This document shows, in pieces, positions 16,510 through 25,400 of a stretch of DNA of 64,000 nt. The notes under the pieces are model-generated. The model saw nothing but the letters and a program-made list of their open reading frames with translations. It was not told where the DNA came from and ran no database searches. The position numbers were made by a program, and so were the translations under genes. The stretch is from CAMYLY01 sp036397755. GTDB taxonomy: Bacteria > Gemmatimonadota > Gemmatimonadetes > Gemmatimonadales > GWC2-71-9. Positions within the stretch are counted from its first letter, which is position 1; each line of letters starts with the position of its first letter. The DNA lies in the NCBI GenBank assembly GCA_036397755.1, contig DASWII010000026.1, forward strand, positions 1 to 64,000, written 5' to 3'.

Positions 16510-17775
16510 TCAGACAAGAAAATGTAGGTCTGCCTCACGTGGGTGACAAGCCGTGCCTTGCACCCACACTTCGCTCACCAAGTTCGTGCCATACCAGTAC
16601 ATAAGCTCTCGCCAGTCTCGGACGCTGACCAGCGTGAGATCGGCCCGGAAGCCCGGGGCGATTTGTCCGCGGGTGTGGGCCTCCCCGATGGCGGCGGCGG
16701 CATTGGCGGTAATGGCGATGACCGCTTCCGCCGGGAGCATCCGCAGCTGGGATACCCCCACCGTCGCCATGAGCGGGAGGCTCAGGCCGGGGGAACTTCC
16801 CGGATTGAAATCCGTCGCGAGCGCCACCGCGGCACCCGCCTCGATGAGTCGCCTGGCAGGAGCCTGCGTCCGTTGCCCCAAGAAGAGCATCGTACCCGGA
16901 AGCAGGACGGCGACGGTGCTCGCACGGGCCAGGGCCGCGATGCCTTCGTCCGATACGGCCGCGAGATGGTCGGCACTCACCGCCCCCAGCTCGGCGGCGA
17001 GCTCGGCGCCGCCCGACCCATCCAGCTCGTCGGCGTGGATCTTCAGCAGGAACCCGTGGCGCACCGCCGCCGAGAGTACCCGCCTGCTCTGCGCGACCGT
17101 GAACACGCCCGGTTCACAGAAGATGTCGCAGAACCGCGCCAGTCCCTGCTGGGCCACCGCCGGGAGCATTTTCCGAGTGACGAGTTCCACGTACTCGTCA
17201 GGCCGGTCACGGTACTCGAGCGGCACCTCGTGCGCCCCGAGGAACGTGGGTACCAGCGAGGGCCCCACGTCCGCGACCGCCCGGATGACCCTGAGCTGCT
17301 TCAACTCGGTCGTGAGATCCAGCCCGTAGCCCGACTTGACCTCCACCGTCGTCGTCCCGAGGGCCAGGAGGTGCTGGAGCCTCCGCCGCGTCAGGTCGAT
17401 CAGGTCGGTTTCGGTGCGCTGGCGCACGTCACCGACCGACGCAAGGATGCCGCCACCGGCCGCCGCAATGGCCTTGTAGCCGATCCCGCGCGCGCGCCGC
17501 TCGTGATCGGCCGTCCGCGCCGCCCCGAACACGCCGTGGGTGTGGCAGTCGACGAACCCCGGGAACAGCACGCCCTCGATCTCGTGGATTCGCGCGCCGC
17601 GATCGCGCTGCCTCAGCTCGGCCAGGGGGCCGACCGCGCCGATCGCGCCGGCGTCCGTCACGAGGACGGCCGCGTGGTCCAGCACCTCCAGGTCCGCCTG
17701 TTCCGCTCCCCGCCGCGCGCGCGCCGGGCCGCGACACGTCACGACCTGCGAAGCTCCGGCGAGGATCGTGCTCAG
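16510..17775 (-). CDS. hutI: Imidazolonepropionase
   Basis: 421 aa from CTG 17775. Third enzyme of histidine degradation; hydrolyses imidazolone-5-propionate to N-formimino-glutamate. Metal site visible as VDCHTHGVFG; also VEVKSGYGLDL, THLGAHEVP-type stretch (TFLGAHEVP), KIHADELDGSGG, VSADHLAAVSD and ATDFNPGSSPGLSLPL. GTG 17742 would drop the beta strand ILAGASQVVTC usual at the N-terminus. CTG 17775 overlaps the hutU stop as CTGA and has GAGG 7 nt upstream, so I prefer it. Last hut gene of the run; no formimino-glutamate enzyme follows. Confidence 0.93.
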   Translation of the reverse strand: MSTILAGASQVVTCRGPARARRGAEQADLEVLDHAAVLVTDAGAIGAVGPLAELRQRDRGARIHEIEGVLFPGFVDCHTHGVFGAARTADHERRARGIGYKAIAAAGGGILASVGDVRQRTETDLIDLTRRRLQHLLALGTTTVEVKSGYGLDLTTELKQLRVIRAVADVGPSLVPTFLGAHEVPLEYRDRPDEYVELVTRKMLPAVAQQGLARFCDIFCEPGVFTVAQSRRVLSAAVRHGFLLKIHADELDGSGGAELAAELGAVSADHLAAVSDEGIAALARASTVAVLLPGTMLFLGQRTQAPARRLIEAGAAVALATDFNPGSSPGLSLPLMATVGVSQLRMLPAEAVIAITANAAAAIGEAHTRGQIAPGFRADLTLVSVRDWRELMYWYGTNLVSEVWVQGTACHPREADLHFLV

Positions 17776-19433
17776 TCCGCCACCTCGGTCATCGGAAGTC
17801 GCAGCCCATGGCGGCGAGCCGTGGCGATGGCCGTTTCGTACCCCGCGTCGGCGTGCCGCACGACCCCGATGCCGGGATCGTTGGTCAGCACGCGTTCGAG
17901 CCGCCGGGCGCCATCGGGCGTCCCGTCCGCGACGATGACCTGCCCCGCGTGGAGGCTGTTCCCGATGCCGACGCCACCGCCGTGGTGAAACGACACCCAG
18001 GACGCGCCCGAGGCGGTGTTGAGCAGCGCGTTCAGGATCGGCCAGTCGGCGATGGCATCGGAGCCGTCCAGCATGCCCTCCGTTTCCCGGAACGGCGACG
18101 CCACCGACCCGGTATCGAGATGATCGCGGCCAATGACGATGGGCGCGGCGAGCTCCCCCTTCTCCACCAGCCGGTTCATCGCCACGCCGAACTCGGCCCG
18201 CTCACCCTGCCCCAGCCAGCAGATCCGTGCCGGCAGCCCCTGGAACGCCACCTGCTCCCGGGCCATGCGGATCCACCTGACGAGGTGCTCGTTGTCCGGG
18301 AACAACTCCAGCACGAGATCGTCGGTGCGATGGATGTCCTTGGCATCTCCCGAAAGCGCCACCCAGCGAAACGGTCCGCGTCCCTCACAGAACAGCGGTC
18401 GCACGTACTCGGGCACGAATCCCGGGATGTCGAACGCGTCGGCGACGCCCTGATCGAGCGCCTCGGTGCGGAGGTTGTTGCCGTAGTCGAACGTCACGGA
18501 CCCCTGGCGCCGCAGCGCCAGCATCGCGCGTACGTGGTCCGCGATCGAGCCCCGGGCGCGCCGCAGATACTCCTCGGGATTGGTCGCCCGCAGGGCCGCG
18601 GCCGCTTCCACGTCCAGCCCCACCGGGATGTATCCGTTCAGCGGGTCGTGCGCCGAGGTCTGATCCGTAAGGACATCAGGGGTCATTCCTCGCGCCACCA
18701 TGGCCGGCAGCACCTCAGCGCAGTTCCCCACCAACCCCACGGAGAGCGCTCGTCCCTGCCGCGCCGCGGTGGACACCCGCTCCCACGCGTCGTCCAACGA
18801 CTCGGTCATCTCGTCGAGATAGCGGGTTTCCAGCCGGCGCTGGATGCGGTGCGGGTCGACCTCGACGGCCAGCATGGTGGCCCCGTTCATCGTGGCCGCG
18901 AGGGGCTGCGCTCCTCCCATGCCCCCGAGGCCACCCGTCACAACCGTCCGACCCACCAACGAGCCGCGGAAATGCCGGCGGGCGACCGCGCCGAACGTCT
19001 CGTAGGTTCCCTGGAGAATCCCCTGCGTGCCGATGTAGATCCAGCTGCCCGCGGTCATCTGACCGTACATCGTGAGCCCGGCCCGCTCGAGTTCCCGGAA
19101 CCGCTCCCACGACGCCCACCGCCCAACCAGGTTGGCGTTGGCGATCAACACGCGCGGCGCGTCCTCGTGCGTGCGGAAGACACCCACGGGTTTGCCCGAC
19201 TGCACCAGGAGCGTCTCGTCGTTCGCCAGCGAACGCAGCGCGCCGACGATCGCGTCGAACGCGGCCCAGCTGCGGGCCGCGCGCCCCGTTCCGCCGTACA
19301 CGACGAGGTCGTCAGGACGCTCGGCGACCGCCGGATCGAGATTGTTCATCAGCATCCGCAGCGCGGCTTCCTGAATCCATCCGCGACACGAGATGGCCGT
19401 GCCACGCGGTGCGGTGATGGTGCGGGCCGTCAT
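17772..19433 (-). CDS. hutU: Urocanate hydratase
   Basis: 553 aa, the usual length. NAD+-dependent second enzyme of histidine degradation; hydrates urocanate to imidazolonepropionate. Characteristic stretches include GQMTAGSWIYIGTQGILQGTYETF, TGGLGGMGGAQPLAATMNG, the DQTSAHDPLNGYIP block, the active-site region ARICWLGQGERAEFG, and SGASWVSFHHGGGVGIG near the end. ATG 19433 overlaps the hutH stop by 4 nt (ATGA). Confidence 0.98.
   Translation of the reverse strand: MTARTITAPRGTAISCRGWIQEAALRMLMNNLDPAVAERPDDLVVYGGTGRAARSWAAFDAIVGALRSLANDETLLVQSGKPVGVFRTHEDAPRVLIANANLVGRWASWERFRELERAGLTMYGQMTAGSWIYIGTQGILQGTYETFGAVARRHFRGSLVGRTVVTGGLGGMGGAQPLAATMNGATMLAVEVDPHRIQRRLETRYLDEMTESLDDAWERVSTAARQGRALSVGLVGNCAEVLPAMVARGMTPDVLTDQTSAHDPLNGYIPVGLDVEAAAALRATNPEEYLRRARGSIADHVRAMLALRRQGSVTFDYGNNLRTEALDQGVADAFDIPGFVPEYVRPLFCEGRGPFRWVALSGDAKDIHRTDDLVLELFPDNEHLVRWIRMAREQVAFQGLPARICWLGQGERAEFGVAMNRLVEKGELAAPIVIGRDHLDTGSVASPFRETEGMLDGSDAIADWPILNALLNTASGASWVSFHHGGGVGIGNSLHAGQVIVADGTPDGARRLERVLTNDPGIGVVRHADAGYETAIATARRHGLRLPMTEVAD
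17783..17786 (-). promoter_or_regulatory. Shine-Dalgarno for the CTG-started hutI
   Basis: GAGG inside the last codons of hutU, 7 nt before CTG 17775. The CTGA overlap mimics the ATGA/GTGA overlaps used throughout this window. Confidence 0.55.
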
Positions 19434-20938
19434 GGCAGCGCCTCCGTTTCCAAGACCCCGGCGATTGCTTCGATCAACGGGCTGAGCGCGCGGTCTCCTT
19501 CGGCGGGCGCGACCACCGCCCGCACCCGCTCGTACACGCGTGCGACCCCCGCGCCGGGAGCCAGTGGTTTGCGATACTCCAATCCTTCCGCGCCGGCGAT
19601 CAGCTCGCAGCTCACGACCCGCCGCGCGTTGGCCAGGACGCGCCGAGCCTTGAAGGCCGCCGCCATCCCCATCGGCACGAAGTCTTCCTGGTTGCCGTCG
19701 GTCGGGATGGACTGCACACTGGCCGGCGTCGAGAGCGTGCGCGATTCCGCCACCAGCGCCGCCGCGGTGACCTGCGCCATCATGAGACCCGAATGCAGAC
19801 CCGGACGCCGGGCGAGGAACGCCGGGAGCCCCTGCGACAGCTCGGGGTTCACCAATCGCTCCAGCCGTCGCTCCGAGAGCCCCGCCAGCGTCGTCAGCGC
19901 GATCGTGACGATATCGAGCGCCTGCGCGATCGGTTGCCCGTGGAAGTTGCCGCCCGAAACCACGTCATCGCCGAACACGAGCGGGTTGTCCGTGGACGCG
20001 TTGAGTTCGATTGCCGCGGTGCGCTCGGCGAAGTCCAGCGCGTCCAGCACACTGCCCAGCACCTGCGGCGTGCAGCGGAGGCTGTAAGCATCCTGCACGC
20101 GCGGATCATCGGCGCGATGCGACTCTCGGATCTCGCTTCCCTCCAACAGCTCTCTGAGCACCCGAGCCGCTTCCTGCTGACCGGGGTGCGGCCGCGCGTC
20201 GTGGATCCGCGCCTCGAACGGCACGGGTGTGCCCATCAAGGCCTCGAGGCTCATGGCGGCGGCCGCCAGCGCACTGTACCACAGGTTGCGCGCGTCGTGG
20301 AGGAGCAACGCCAGCACCGCCGTCTGCACCTGTGTCCCGTTGATGAACGCGAGGCCTTCCTTGGCTTGGAACACGATCGGTTCGATGCCCGCATCGCGGA
20401 GCGCCCACGCCGCGGGACGTGTGGCCATCTGGTCGTCTCCGACGAACACGTCCCCTTCGCCCAGCAGCGCATAGGCGATGTGCGCCAGCGGTGCAAGGTC
20501 GCCGCTCGCGCCCACGCTTCCCTGCTCGGGCACGACGGGGTGAATCCGCGCGTTCAGGACCTCCGCCAGGCGGGCGGCCAAGAGCGAGCGCACGCCACTG
20601 GTCGTGCGGAGCAGCACGTTGGCGCGGAGCACCATGGCCGCCCGCACGATGTCCGTGGGAAGTGGCGCGCCGACGCCGGCGACGTGCGAGACGATCAGGT
20701 TGCGTTGCAGCGCCTGGATGTCTTCCGGGGCCACCCGCACCGAGGCGAGCCTGCCAAAGCCCGTGTTGATCCCGTAGATCGAATCACCGGCCTGCACGGC
20801 GCGCTCGAGGCGCGCTCGAGTCGCGTCCACCGCGGCCGCGGCCGTCGGATCCACTTCCACCACGACCGTGCCGCGTGCCACCGAGACTACGTCGTCGAGC
20901 GTGAGCGCGCTTCCCGTCAGGATCACTCGTTGAGTCAT
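19430..20938 (-). CDS. hutH: Histidine ammonia-lyase
   Basis: 502 aa. First enzyme of histidine degradation; removes ammonia to give urocanate. The Ala-Ser-Gly triad that forms the MIO cofactor is at residues 144-146 in GSVGASGDLAPLAH. Also seen are YGINTGFG (Tyr55) and ELNASTDNPL. It heads the hutH-hutU-hutI operon. The ATG has no Shine-Dalgarno sequence, and a TATATT box lies 8-13 nt before it, suggesting a leaderless mRNA. No hut regulator is in view. Confidence 0.98.
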   Translation of the reverse strand: MTQRVILTGSALTLDDVVSVARGTVVVEVDPTAAAAVDATRARLERAVQAGDSIYGINTGFGRLASVRVAPEDIQALQRNLIVSHVAGVGAPLPTDIVRAAMVLRANVLLRTTSGVRSLLAARLAEVLNARIHPVVPEQGSVGASGDLAPLAHIAYALLGEGDVFVGDDQMATRPAAWALRDAGIEPIVFQAKEGLAFINGTQVQTAVLALLLHDARNLWYSALAAAAMSLEALMGTPVPFEARIHDARPHPGQQEAARVLRELLEGSEIRESHRADDPRVQDAYSLRCTPQVLGSVLDALDFAERTAAIELNASTDNPLVFGDDVVSGGNFHGQPIAQALDIVTIALTTLAGLSERRLERLVNPELSQGLPAFLARRPGLHSGLMMAQVTAAALVAESRTLSTPASVQSIPTDGNQEDFVPMGMAAAFKARRVLANARRVVSCELIAGAEGLEYRKPLAPGAGVARVYERVRAVVAPAEGDRALSPLIEAIAGVLETEALP

Positions 20939-20945
20939 AGCGGGG

Positions 20946-20973
20946 AATATAGGCGCCGCCGCGTGACTCGGAA
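20946..20973 (-). promoter_or_regulatory. Probable promoter for a leaderless hut mRNA
   Basis: Minus-strand TATATT (20946-20951) ends 8 nt before the A of ATG 20938, which places transcription start at the A or one base before it. A weak TTCCGA (20968-20973) lies 16 nt further up. No GGAG-like sequence precedes the ATG. Confidence 0.5.
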
Positions 20974-20987
20974 TGCGCGGAAACCAC

Positions 20988-21018
20988 GACGGCGCCGACC
21001 CCCGGGATCGGCGCCGTC
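20988..21018. terminator. Stable hairpin between lipoprotein gene and hutH
   Basis: An 11-bp perfect stem, GACGGCGCCGA (20988-20998) with TCGGCGCCGTC (21008-21018), and a 9-base loop. It lies 26 bp after the lipoprotein stop codon. There is no T-tract, so it could be a Rho-independent terminator only in a loose sense, or an mRNA 3' end protector. Confidence 0.5.
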
Positions 21019-21044
21019 CAGCCGCCTCGCAGTGCCCAGCGTAC

Positions 21045-22157
21045 TTAGGGCTTCACGATCGTGCCGGGCGCTCCCTCGGGTCCACGCACCAACTCCGGGT
21101 TCCCGGGATCGGTCTGGTAGCTCCAGTCGAAGATGATGAGGTCCGCGCCGACGTGGGTCGCGCGAATGGCCCCATACCGGTAGAACCCATCCCCGTCGTC
21201 CATCTGGAAGACGTACCCGTACCCTGGCAGGATGAGCAGGTCCGCGCGGGCATACCCCGCCGCGGGCGCCACGTCGATCTCGGTCAGGTCCTCGATCGGG
21301 CCGGTGCCATAGGGCACGACGGACGTACCTACCCTGATGGGCTGGAAGTAGAAGTTCCCACTACCGTCGCGAGTGACGCGAAAATCCATGTCTGAGCGAA
21401 GGCCGCTGGAGACCACGCCGAGCGCCGTCCCCAACTCGAACCGGAACCCGCTCACGGATTGATCGGCCTCGAAGGCGTACATGACCTCGTTGTGCACGTC
21501 GGGACGCGGCGTATCCGCACGCAGGTCCGACCACACGCTTTCCCACCCTTCGACGCTCTCGGCCGAGACGCCAAAGCACCGCGGGCTGCCATTGGTGAGT
21601 TCCCCCACGAAGAACTCGGGCGAGACCGTCGTGCCTTCGAGCGCGAAGTCGCCGCACAGATCCGCGTCCAGATCGTAGAACGCACTGTAGACCCGATACT
21701 GTCTGAAGCCCGTGGGTTCGTCGATGAAGGGGTTGTCGGACCAGTACAGCATCACCGCCCGATCGAGGCTCACGCTCTCGATCCAATCGGGACTGTCCAG
21801 CCGCAGACGCTCGTCCACCACCACCGTGTTGCTGGGGCTGCTTTCTGCGTTCTCCAGATTCACGGCCACCACGTAGTACTCCAGGTGCGGCAGCCCGGCG
21901 TCGTGGAACGATGGCGACGTGGTCTCCCCCCGCAACCCGAACTCCGACGCCGTGGTTCGCCGCGAGTACACGCGGTACGCCAGGAGATCGTTGGTCGGCA
22001 CGCCGTCCCACAGGAGCAGGAGTCCCGCGGGGGCCTCCGGCAGGCCACTCGGCTCCAAGACGTACACGAGGTTGGAGGGCGCCGGAACCCCGTCGAACAA
22101 GTCGCTGCACGCCGCCAGAACCGGCAGCAGCAGAAGGACCAACGAGATTCGCCTCAT
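21045..22157 (-). CDS. Lipoprotein of unknown function, fibronectin III-like
   Basis: 370 aa. It begins MRRISLVLLLLPVLAACSD, a type II signal peptide with lipobox LAAC, so it is a lipoprotein. ATG 22157 has GGAGG 8 nt upstream; the frame is open far upstream but that part is not signal-like. Residues about 30-230 look like two fibronectin III-type beta modules (LLLWDGVPTNDLLAYRVYSR; VMLYWSDNPFIDEPTGFRQYRVYS). The C-terminal 130 residues are Gly/Asp/aromatic-rich and unrecognised. It is a single gene with its own promoter. Family not identified. Confidence 0.8.
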   Translation of the reverse strand: MRRISLVLLLLPVLAACSDLFDGVPAPSNLVYVLEPSGLPEAPAGLLLLWDGVPTNDLLAYRVYSRRTTASEFGLRGETTSPSFHDAGLPHLEYYVVAVNLENAESSPSNTVVVDERLRLDSPDWIESVSLDRAVMLYWSDNPFIDEPTGFRQYRVYSAFYDLDADLCGDFALEGTTVSPEFFVGELTNGSPRCFGVSAESVEGWESVWSDLRADTPRPDVHNEVMYAFEADQSVSGFRFELGTALGVVSSGLRSDMDFRVTRDGSGNFYFQPIRVGTSVVPYGTGPIEDLTEIDVAPAAGYARADLLILPGYGYVFQMDDGDGFYRYGAIRATHVGADLIIFDWSYQTDPGNPELVRGPEGAPGTIVKP

Positions 22158-22227
22158 GAATTCGCCTCCCCGATCATCGATTCGCAATCGCCAAGCGCAT
22201 CGACCGTGCCACGCGTACAAGGAACGT

Positions 22228-22256
22228 AAAATATTGTCCGCCAATAGCTTACGCAA
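22228..22256 (-). promoter_or_regulatory. Promoter for the lipoprotein gene
   Basis: Minus-strand TTGCGT (22251-22256), 17-nt spacer, TATTTT (22228-22233). Predicted leader is about 65 nt to ATG 22157. Confidence 0.7.
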
Positions 22257-22301
22257 CGTCACGAACTGCAATGTGTCCGGAAAAAGGGACGGGTTTGAAG
22301 A

Positions 22302-22403
22302 ATGGTAGGAGAGTAAGAAAGTGAGAGAGTAAGAGAAGGAGATTGCCATGCCATGCTGGCTCTCATCACCCGCCGTACTCTCCTACTCTTACTCTCCTAC
22401 CAT
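22302..22403. repeat. Large inverted repeat with heptamer-like arms
   Basis: Perfect 17-bp arms: ATGGTAGGAGAGTAAGA (22302-22318) and its complement at 22387-22403, 68 bp apart. Around the arms the purine-rich strand keeps a 7-base rhythm (GAGTAAG, AAAGTGA, GAGAGTA, AGAGAAG). It starts 4 bp after the stop codon of the TatC-LptD gene, so it could end or stabilise that transcript. Confidence 0.75.
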
Positions 22404-22406
22404 CTT

Positions 22407-25400
22407 CTATCTTCCCGCTCGCCTCACCGTCCGCTGGTCGTACTGGAATTGAATCTCGGGCTCGTCGGTCAGCGTCACGAAAAAGTTGAACGCGAAGTTG
22501 CCGTTCGGGGCCTTTGTGAACGCGAAGGTCGCGCGCCAGCGATGCAAGTCGCGGTCGAGCCGCAAGACGTGCTGCCCAAACTCCTTGAGCGTCAGATTGT
22601 ACTGCGTGTTCCACGACACGGACCAGTTGGGACTGGGGGAGAACCCGACCGTGAGCCCCATGGTCCGGTTGGGCGGCCGCACCTCGAGGCTGTCACCGAT
22701 TGCCCTCGGACGGTCTCGCCGGTCGTCATACGAAACGCTGGCCTGGAACCCCCGCCCCCGCCGCACGCCGCTGGCCCCCAGCCCACGGTTCAACGCCGGA
22801 TCGAGCCGCGTGGTGGGACCCGTGGCGGTCCCGGCCGGCTGCACCGGTTCGATCATGTCCTGCGGGTTGGCGAGATCCTCGGGCTCGGGTTCTCGGCCGG
22901 CGACGAGCCCCGCAATGCCGCGGATAGTCGCCGCCGAGATGTTGAACCGCGCCGACACGGACGTCAAAAACGGCTTGAACGCGGTGGAATCGTACCCGAC
23001 CGGCCCGTTCCACAAGTCGTGCTGCATACTCACCGTGAACCCGGGCAGGAGGTCACTCGTGAACTGGTTCCCGACGAGTTGTGTGGTCCAGCCGTTGCGC
23101 CCCTCTTCCTTCGCCTGCTCGAAGTCGTAGGCCACCGAACTCGTCTGGATCGAGAGAATCTTGATCTTCCGCACGTTGCGCTCGTCGGTCGTCGTGTCGC
23201 CTTCCGCGAGCCGAAACTTTCCCTCGATCGTCTGCGAGAGACCGAAGCTGACCTGATGCAGCGCGGGGCTCGTGCGCTGGACGTTCAGCCCGCGCGGATC
23301 GAGCGCCCGTGCGTAGGCCTCCGGGACCTCGGCCTCGGGGGCATAGCTCCAGGACACGATGGGCGAGACCGCGTGCCGGATGCGCGCCAGGGGGCCGACG
23401 CCGGGGAAGAACCCGAACACCGTCGGTGTCATGCTCGCCCCAAACGACAACCGTTTCCCTTGACTGACAAACGCGCCGTTCGTGTACTGGTTCCTGATCA
23501 GGAACGCGCCGCCGGTGGTGTTCCTGATGCCCAGGGACGGTTGGAGCTTCCACGTCGACCCGAACAGCGTGGGCAGGTTGATGCCCGTGTTCCAGTCCAC
23601 CGCGGTCTGAAAGTCCTCCCCGTACACGCGCACGATCGAGTCGTCGGGGTTGGCCGGGTCCGGGAGAACCAACTCCATCGGTGTGTTGGTGTAGCGATCG
23701 CTGATCGAAAAACTGTTCTGCCAGTTCCAGCGCCCCACCCGGAGGGGCGTGTTGAACCGCAGGTCGGATTGGCGTCGGATCGGGAACAGGGTGTCCGTGG
23801 TGACGATTCCATCGACCGGCGCCGCCGCGAGGGGGATCCCAGCGCCTTGATGGCGAGTCACGGTGTTCGTGACGCTGACCGACGGGGACCAAGTCAGCAG
23901 GGTCCCGATATCGAGCGGCCGCGGTGTCAGGCTGAACGTGGGCAGCGTCTGCGATGACCCGCCGTTACTGAGATCCTGCGAGAGGCTCCCGCCCAGCGCC
24001 ATGGTCCCCCACGAGAACTGCTTGTTGAAGTTGATCCGGCTCCCCAGCGTGGCGGTCTGCACGAACGGGTCCACGGTGTTGCGTTGCACGACGCGGGCAC
24101 TCGTGGCGTAATCCACGTCCGCGGTGAGACGGGTGCGCTGGTTGAAACTCTGCTGGTGGTTCCACTGCAATCGCAGCGAGCGCGATCCCGGCTGACCTTC
24201 GAGTCCGGCCTCCCACAAGCGCGAGACGGACAGCCCCCCGGCGACGAACCGATCCAGCCACCGATAGCGCAGCTGGCCATTGACGCCGAGATAGTTGCCG
24301 GCAAACCAATCCAGCGAGATCTGCGCGTCGCTGTAGTCGTTGACGGCGAAGTAGAAGCCGATATTGGAGACGTGCCGCCGGTATCCGTCGTTCGGCCGGA
24401 TCAGGTCCGACAGACCGAAGCGCGGGACGAGGATGCCCGAGCGCCGTCCGGGCCGCATGTCCTGGAAGATGAAGGGCAGCCACATGATCGGAACGTCACG
24501 GATGTACAGCACGGCGGGCCGCGCCACCATGATGGTATTGGTGACCCACTTGATGTTGCCGGTCGAGAAGTGGTAGTGGGGCGTGGGGAGGTTACAGCTC
24601 GTCACGTCGTTGCTGGCTCCGTACACGCGCGTGGACGCCGAATCGATCTCCAGTCCACCCCGCAGAAACCACTCCACGCCCGACTGCTTGAAGCTCGTGA
24701 GGGCCTGGGCGACGCGCCCGCGCCTGAGACACGTATCGTAGCGCATCCCCTCACCGGTCAGCACCGTTCCGCCGTCAAACAGCGCCGGCGCTCCTTCGGC
24801 GTACAAGCTGCACTCGGCCTCGCGGAAGGTCACCCGCGCCGCCTCGAGGATGCTCTGTTCCCGCTCGACGAGAGCCGCGCCCCGCAGCAGGATCTCACGG
24901 GTGGCGCCGAACAGCGTGATGCTGTCCCCGCCATACCGCGTGACGATGAACCCCTCGCGGGTCAGCAGGGCTCGCATGATCGAGTCCGGTTGGGGCAAAC
25001 TTCGCGAGGGGGCCGTGGGAAGTCCGAGCGCGCGAGCGGCGGCGGTGTCGAGGGGGAGGGCGAGTGAATCCTGCTGGGGGCCCCCGCCCCCCTCCACCTG
25101 GCGCCGTCCACGCGGCGGCGGCTGGGCTTCCTGTGCGTGCGCGGTGCCTGCTCCCGCCCCGGCGGCCAGTGCCAGCGCGAGCAGGACGGCTCCGATCGTC
25201 CGTCCGCGGCGAGTGACCAGTTTGCCGAACAGGATCCCGGCCTCATACAGCAGCACCAGCGGCCCGAGCATGAGCAGCATGGACGCGACGTCGGCGGGCG
25301 TGACGACGGCGGCCACCACGCTGAGCACCAGATAGGCCATGGCACGTTGCTTCTCGAACGTCCTCGGTTCCACGACACCCAGCGCTGAGAGCATGATCAT

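Noticed and set aside
25206..25240. Twin-arginine signal at the TatC-LptD junction (TRRGRT)
   Set aside because: It has two arginines but lacks the hydrophobic residues of the SRRxFLK consensus, so it is at best weak.
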